Source: Paramecium sonneborni (taxonomy: Eukaryota > Ciliophora > Oligohymenophorea > Peniculida > Parameciidae). From it: 64,000 nt of DNA. The stretch covers positions 216,934 to 280,933 of the forward strand of contig CAJJDN010000035.1 of NCBI GenBank assembly GCA_905182985.1, read 5' to 3'. The position numbers and the translations under genes are program-made. Positions 60,061 through 64,000 of the stretch are shown here, in pieces (position 1 is the stretch's first letter; every line of letters starts with the position of its first letter). The notes beneath the pieces are model-generated. The model was not told the DNA's origin, made no database searches, and saw only the letters and a program-made list of their open reading frames with translations.

Positions 60061-63000
60061 TCACCGTCCTCTTTATTAAACTTTAGAGAAAGCTTCTTCG
60101 AATTCTTATTCTGATAAATTAGGTAACTATTCCCAATTTGAAACAGAGGCGCCAGAGTTGCAATTTTATGGATTAAATTTGATAGGTATATTATTAAATA
60201 ATTTAGGAACAACATTAACAAAGGCTAATTTCTTTAATAAAATAGCTGCCACAGCAACAAAAACTCCTCCTACAATAGTTCCTACAGCAACAGAAGTTAT
60301 TTGTTAATTGCTATTAGTACTATTAGAAATTAAAAGACATGTTTGATCTGATTATAAAGTGAATCCAGATTAGCAAGTTATACAAGTATCAGCTGAAGTA
60401 CAAATTAAACAGTTCTCAATACAATCTAAATAATTAAAATTTTATTACCTACACAAATTTAATCTTATTTAAATTGGCCTACATCCTTGCATTAAACTTC
60501 TTCACTTTCATCTTCACCACCTTGATTAGTACAAGTTGAACATTAAATTGAATTAGCACTCTAGCATTATGAACAATCAGATGGACATTATTAACATATA
60601 GAATTTTATATGCAATATCCTATCTCGCATTATGTACATGCAGAAGTATTGCAAACTAAACAATTAGACATACATGCAATGCATTATTTATTCTATAATG
60701 TATAACCTTAAGCACAAGATGTGCATTCATCTTTTGTACAAGCAATACAACCTTAAGGACAACTTACACATTTATCTCCGTCCAAATAATATTGATTATT
60801 ACATTATTGACAAATTGTATCACTTGTACATTCCTTACAAGATTGATTACATTATGTACATTGTTATAATTATAAATAATAACCTGTTTTACATTAAAAA
60901 CATTCAGTATTTGAACAGGATGTACAATTTTCTTAACATTTAACACAATTAGTTTTATCTATATAATATTATTAATTGCATTCGAAACAAGTATTAACAT
61001 CACAAGAAATACAATTAGGATTACATTGTACACAATTTAAATCTTTGCCATAATAACCACTCTTACATTATAAACATTGTGTAGCTGTACAACTCAAACA
61101 ATTTGAATTACAATTAACACATTATTTTGTCGTTGGATCCAAATAATGTATACTATCACATTATAAACATTCTTCTTTTGTACACTTTGTACATCCAGTT
61201 TAACATAAGATACAAATATTTTAATAAATTTAATATGGACTCATACATTAATTACAAATAGTTGATGTACAAGATAAGCAATTAGTTTAACACTTTTCAC
61301 AGAGTTAACCATTAATATAATATCCAGTTTAACATATTGTACATTTTTCTGAAGTGCAAGATAGACAATTTTCATTACATTTTTCACAAACTGAATTGAT
61401 TTCATTAAAGAAATAGCCAGTTGAACATGTTTAACAAGTTGTTAATGAATCACATTTTTGGCAATTTTGCATACATTAAGTACAATTAAATCCATCAATA
61501 AAATATCCAGTTTAACATTAGTTGCATTAATATGATGAACATTCTTAACAAAAATTATGGCATTTTACACAATTTTATCCTTCAACATAGTATCCTCTTT
61601 TACATTAATAGCAAGTAGAACTTGAACATTATGTACAATTAGAATTACAAGGTAAACACATTTAATCTGAAGAATAATAAGTTTCATCACATTTTGTGCA
61701 TCCTCCATTATAACATTATTAACAATTTATTTCACAAGAATTACAAGTATAATCATTTTTATAATAAGTTTTACCATCTTAAATGCATGTTATACATTTG
61801 TTAGCAGATTCACAAATGGAACATTTAGAATTACATGATAAACAATTAGTACCATCTTAATAATATCCATCAAGACAAGATATACATTATGTTGCACTTG
61901 TACATTATAAACATGGTGGCTGACATGCTAAGCATTATTTAGCATTTGATAAGTATTACAATGATTTACATGACGAACATTCTGTTGAATTTTTACAGGT
62001 TACACATGATGAATTACAATTATAACATTTGCTATCAACAGGATCCAAATATTATGTACTTAAACAACTTGTACAATTTTTAGGTGATACATAGCAAGTG
62101 ACACATGAAACATCGCATTCTTTGCATTTATTTGAATTTAATTCATCCCAATCATAATATTAATGATTTCCACAAGTACATGTTGTACATTCTGTACATT
62201 TTTCAGGATCTGTTAAAATGTATCCATAATCACAAGCTAAACATTCTCCTGATGATATTTAACAATTTCTACAATTTGGAGTTCTACATTTAGGACATAC
62301 TTTATTTACAGCAAGATAGTATCCACTAATACATGAAGTACATGCATCTTCTGTTGATTAACATGTTTTACAAGGAGCTTTACATAATAAACAATCACTT
62401 GCACCTTCAAAATATCCAGTATTACATTCATTACATTTAATAAAGGAGGATAATTTTGTACATGAATCTTTACATTTGATTGGACATTTTGTACATGCAA
62501 TTCCATCAAGAAAATATCCAGAAGCACATTTTGTGCATACATTATTGAAAGTGCAAATTAAACAATTATTTGAACAAGGTAAACATTATTTATTAGATAA
62601 ATAATAACCTGTTAAACAACTTTTGCAATCTGTTTCACTTCCTGAATTACAACTATAACAAGGAGATGTACATTACTCACATGATGAATTTGATCGTAAG
62701 TATTGATATATTTCACAACTAGTACATTTATCTTTATTTTCAACACAAGTCCTACAATAAATACTACATTTTTCACATCTCTATTGATTTTCTATAAAAA
62801 AATAACTTTATTCACAAGATTAACATGTATTACTTGAAGTACTACATGCTGTACAACCAATATTACATTATTAACAAATTTTGTTACTATCTAAAAAGTG
62901 TTTAGGATTGCATGATGTACATTATGTATCAGTACTTACACAAGTTTTACAATTAATTTTACAATATTAACAAATTCCATCAGAATCAGCAAACATACCA

Positions 63001-64000
63001 GGTAAACATACATTGCACACATCACTATTATAACATTTTAAACAATTAGATATGGGACAATTTTATAAATAACATTTTTTATCTGAATCTAATAAATAAT
63101 TATCTAAACAAACAACACAAGTTTGAGCATCAGAACAATAACCACAATTTTAATCATCACAATTTATACATAAATTTTAATTATTTACATAATATCCAGT
63201 TAAACATTAAGAACAATTTGTTGATGAATCACATAATGTACAATTATTTGTACATTATGTACAAGAATTTCCATCTAAATAATATCCATAGAAACACGCA
63301 GAACAATCATTTATATTATTTGAACAAGCTTTGCATAGAGTATTTGTACAAAGAGTGCATTAATTATTTGCATAAAAATAACCATCTTAACATGAAAGAC
63401 ATATATTTTAATTGTCTTAACATTTATTACAAGGATATTTGCATTATAAACATTTATTCTAAGAATCTAAATAATATCCATCATCACATGTTAAGCATTA
63501 ATTAAATTCTTTACCATAACAAGTTAAACAAGTATTATGACAAGGCAAACATTCATCTGTTATTTTAACCTTAACAAAGCCATCATCACATGTATATGTT
63601 TATTATTAACATAAATTATTTTCATTCAATAAATATCCAGCTTTACAAACTAAACATTAAGTTTCATTACATTCTTTACATTATGTTATAGTACATTAAT
63701 TGCAATTATAATTAGATAAATAATACCCTGAAATACAATTTAAACAACGATTATTTAATTATTAACAAGTAAAGCAAGGTGATTAACATTATTAACAAGC
63801 ACTTGAAGTTAAGAAATAAGTAGTAGAACAATTGTTGCAAACGACTTAATTCAATTCAAGTTTACAATCATTTTAACATTATACAGGACAAGATATACAA
63901 TGTTTATCTGCATTTAGATAGTATCCATTTACACATTAATTACAAGTATAAGCATCTTAACATTATTAACAATCAGAATTGCATTTAATACATTAAGTAC
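60061..64000 (-). CDS. Very long furin-like cysteine-rich type I membrane protein, 5' end outside window
   Basis: At least 1,280 residues of C-x-x-C modules repeated every 15-20 residues (typical unit NCxxCxxxxQCxQCxxGYYLD), like the furin/growth-factor-receptor Cys-rich repeats found in many ciliate membrane proteins. Near the end CVDCIENCLICTSADTCITC (across a 23-nt intron at about 60,430) precedes a single membrane helix SVAVGTIVGGVFVAVAAILL. A short cytosolic tail, with NWEQLPNLSEQEFEEAFSKV and RGR, follows to TGA 60061. No kinase domain after the helix. The start codon and any N-terminal domain lie beyond base 64,000. Role unknown; adhesion or sensing is a guess. Confidence 0.85.

Noticed and set aside
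1..64000. Bacterial, viral or CRISPR elements
   Set aside because: No prokaryotic gene organisation, repeat-spacer array, transposase or viral gene was recognised; the code and introns are ciliate throughout.
1..64000. Widespread nonsense mutations (in-frame TAA/TAG) implying pseudogenes
   Set aside because: They are glutamine codons; conserved enzymes such as isocitrate dehydrogenase and CK2 align only when they are read so.

Overview
This window is macronuclear DNA of a ciliate that is almost certainly a Paramecium or a close relative. Three things show it. TAA and TAG are read as glutamine and only TGA ends genes; every long conserved protein recovered here opens only under that code. Introns are tiny (about 22-31 nt, GTA...TAG or GTA...AAG), and many were placed because removing them restores a conserved motif and leaves a length divisible by three. 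Genes are packed tightly, often 30-100 bp apart, in very AT-rich DNA. A standard-code ORF search therefore sees almost nothing real. The species cannot be named from this sequence alone.

Layout. 1-6.9 kb: a nucleoside transporter (partial), a multi-pass membrane protein, a 1,042-residue coiled-coil protein and a secreted Kazal-like protein. 6.9-12 kb: a coiled-coil protein, then a probable KAR5/GEX1-type nuclear-fusion protein and a small signal-peptide/TM protein, all on the minus strand. 12-22 kb: a CAMK-like kinase, two unknown proteins, a BAH-PHD chromatin reader, NADP isocitrate dehydrogenase, a coiled-coil protein and casein kinase 2 alpha. 22-28 kb: a small protein, a CRAL-TRIO lipid-binding protein, a GPI-anchored leishmanolysin-type metalloprotease and a Q/N-tailed kinase. 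29-42 kb: an unknown protein, two MORN-repeat proteins, a leucine-rich repeat protein, a UBTD-type ubiquitin-like protein, IFT38/CLUAP1, a Q-rich protein and an FOP-family centriolar protein. 42-46 kb: a PH-domain kinase and an ankyrin protein. 46.7-53.3 kb: one 2,215-residue cysteine-periodic surface antigen. 53.8-64 kb: a kinase, two divergently transcribed cystatin-domain genes and a very long furin-like cysteine-rich membrane protein running off the right edge.

Themes. There is no operon logic, but two functional groupings stand out. One is the cell surface and extracellular proteolysis: Kazal-like protein, GP63-like protease, surface antigen, cystatins, cysteine-rich receptor-like protein. 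The other is basal body, cilium and cortex: IFT38, FOP, MORN proteins, coiled coils. The cystatin pair is notable because all three cystatin domains carry an intron at exactly the same place, splitting the codon before the Pro-Trp hairpin.

Two assembly artefacts distort the window. An identical 1,113-bp segment is present twice around a single N (30,813-31,925 and 31,957-33,069), and an identical 1,013-bp segment is present twice around a 181-bp N run (57,179-58,191 and 58,373-59,385). Both look like unmerged overlapping contig ends, and the genes crossing them should be read with one copy removed.
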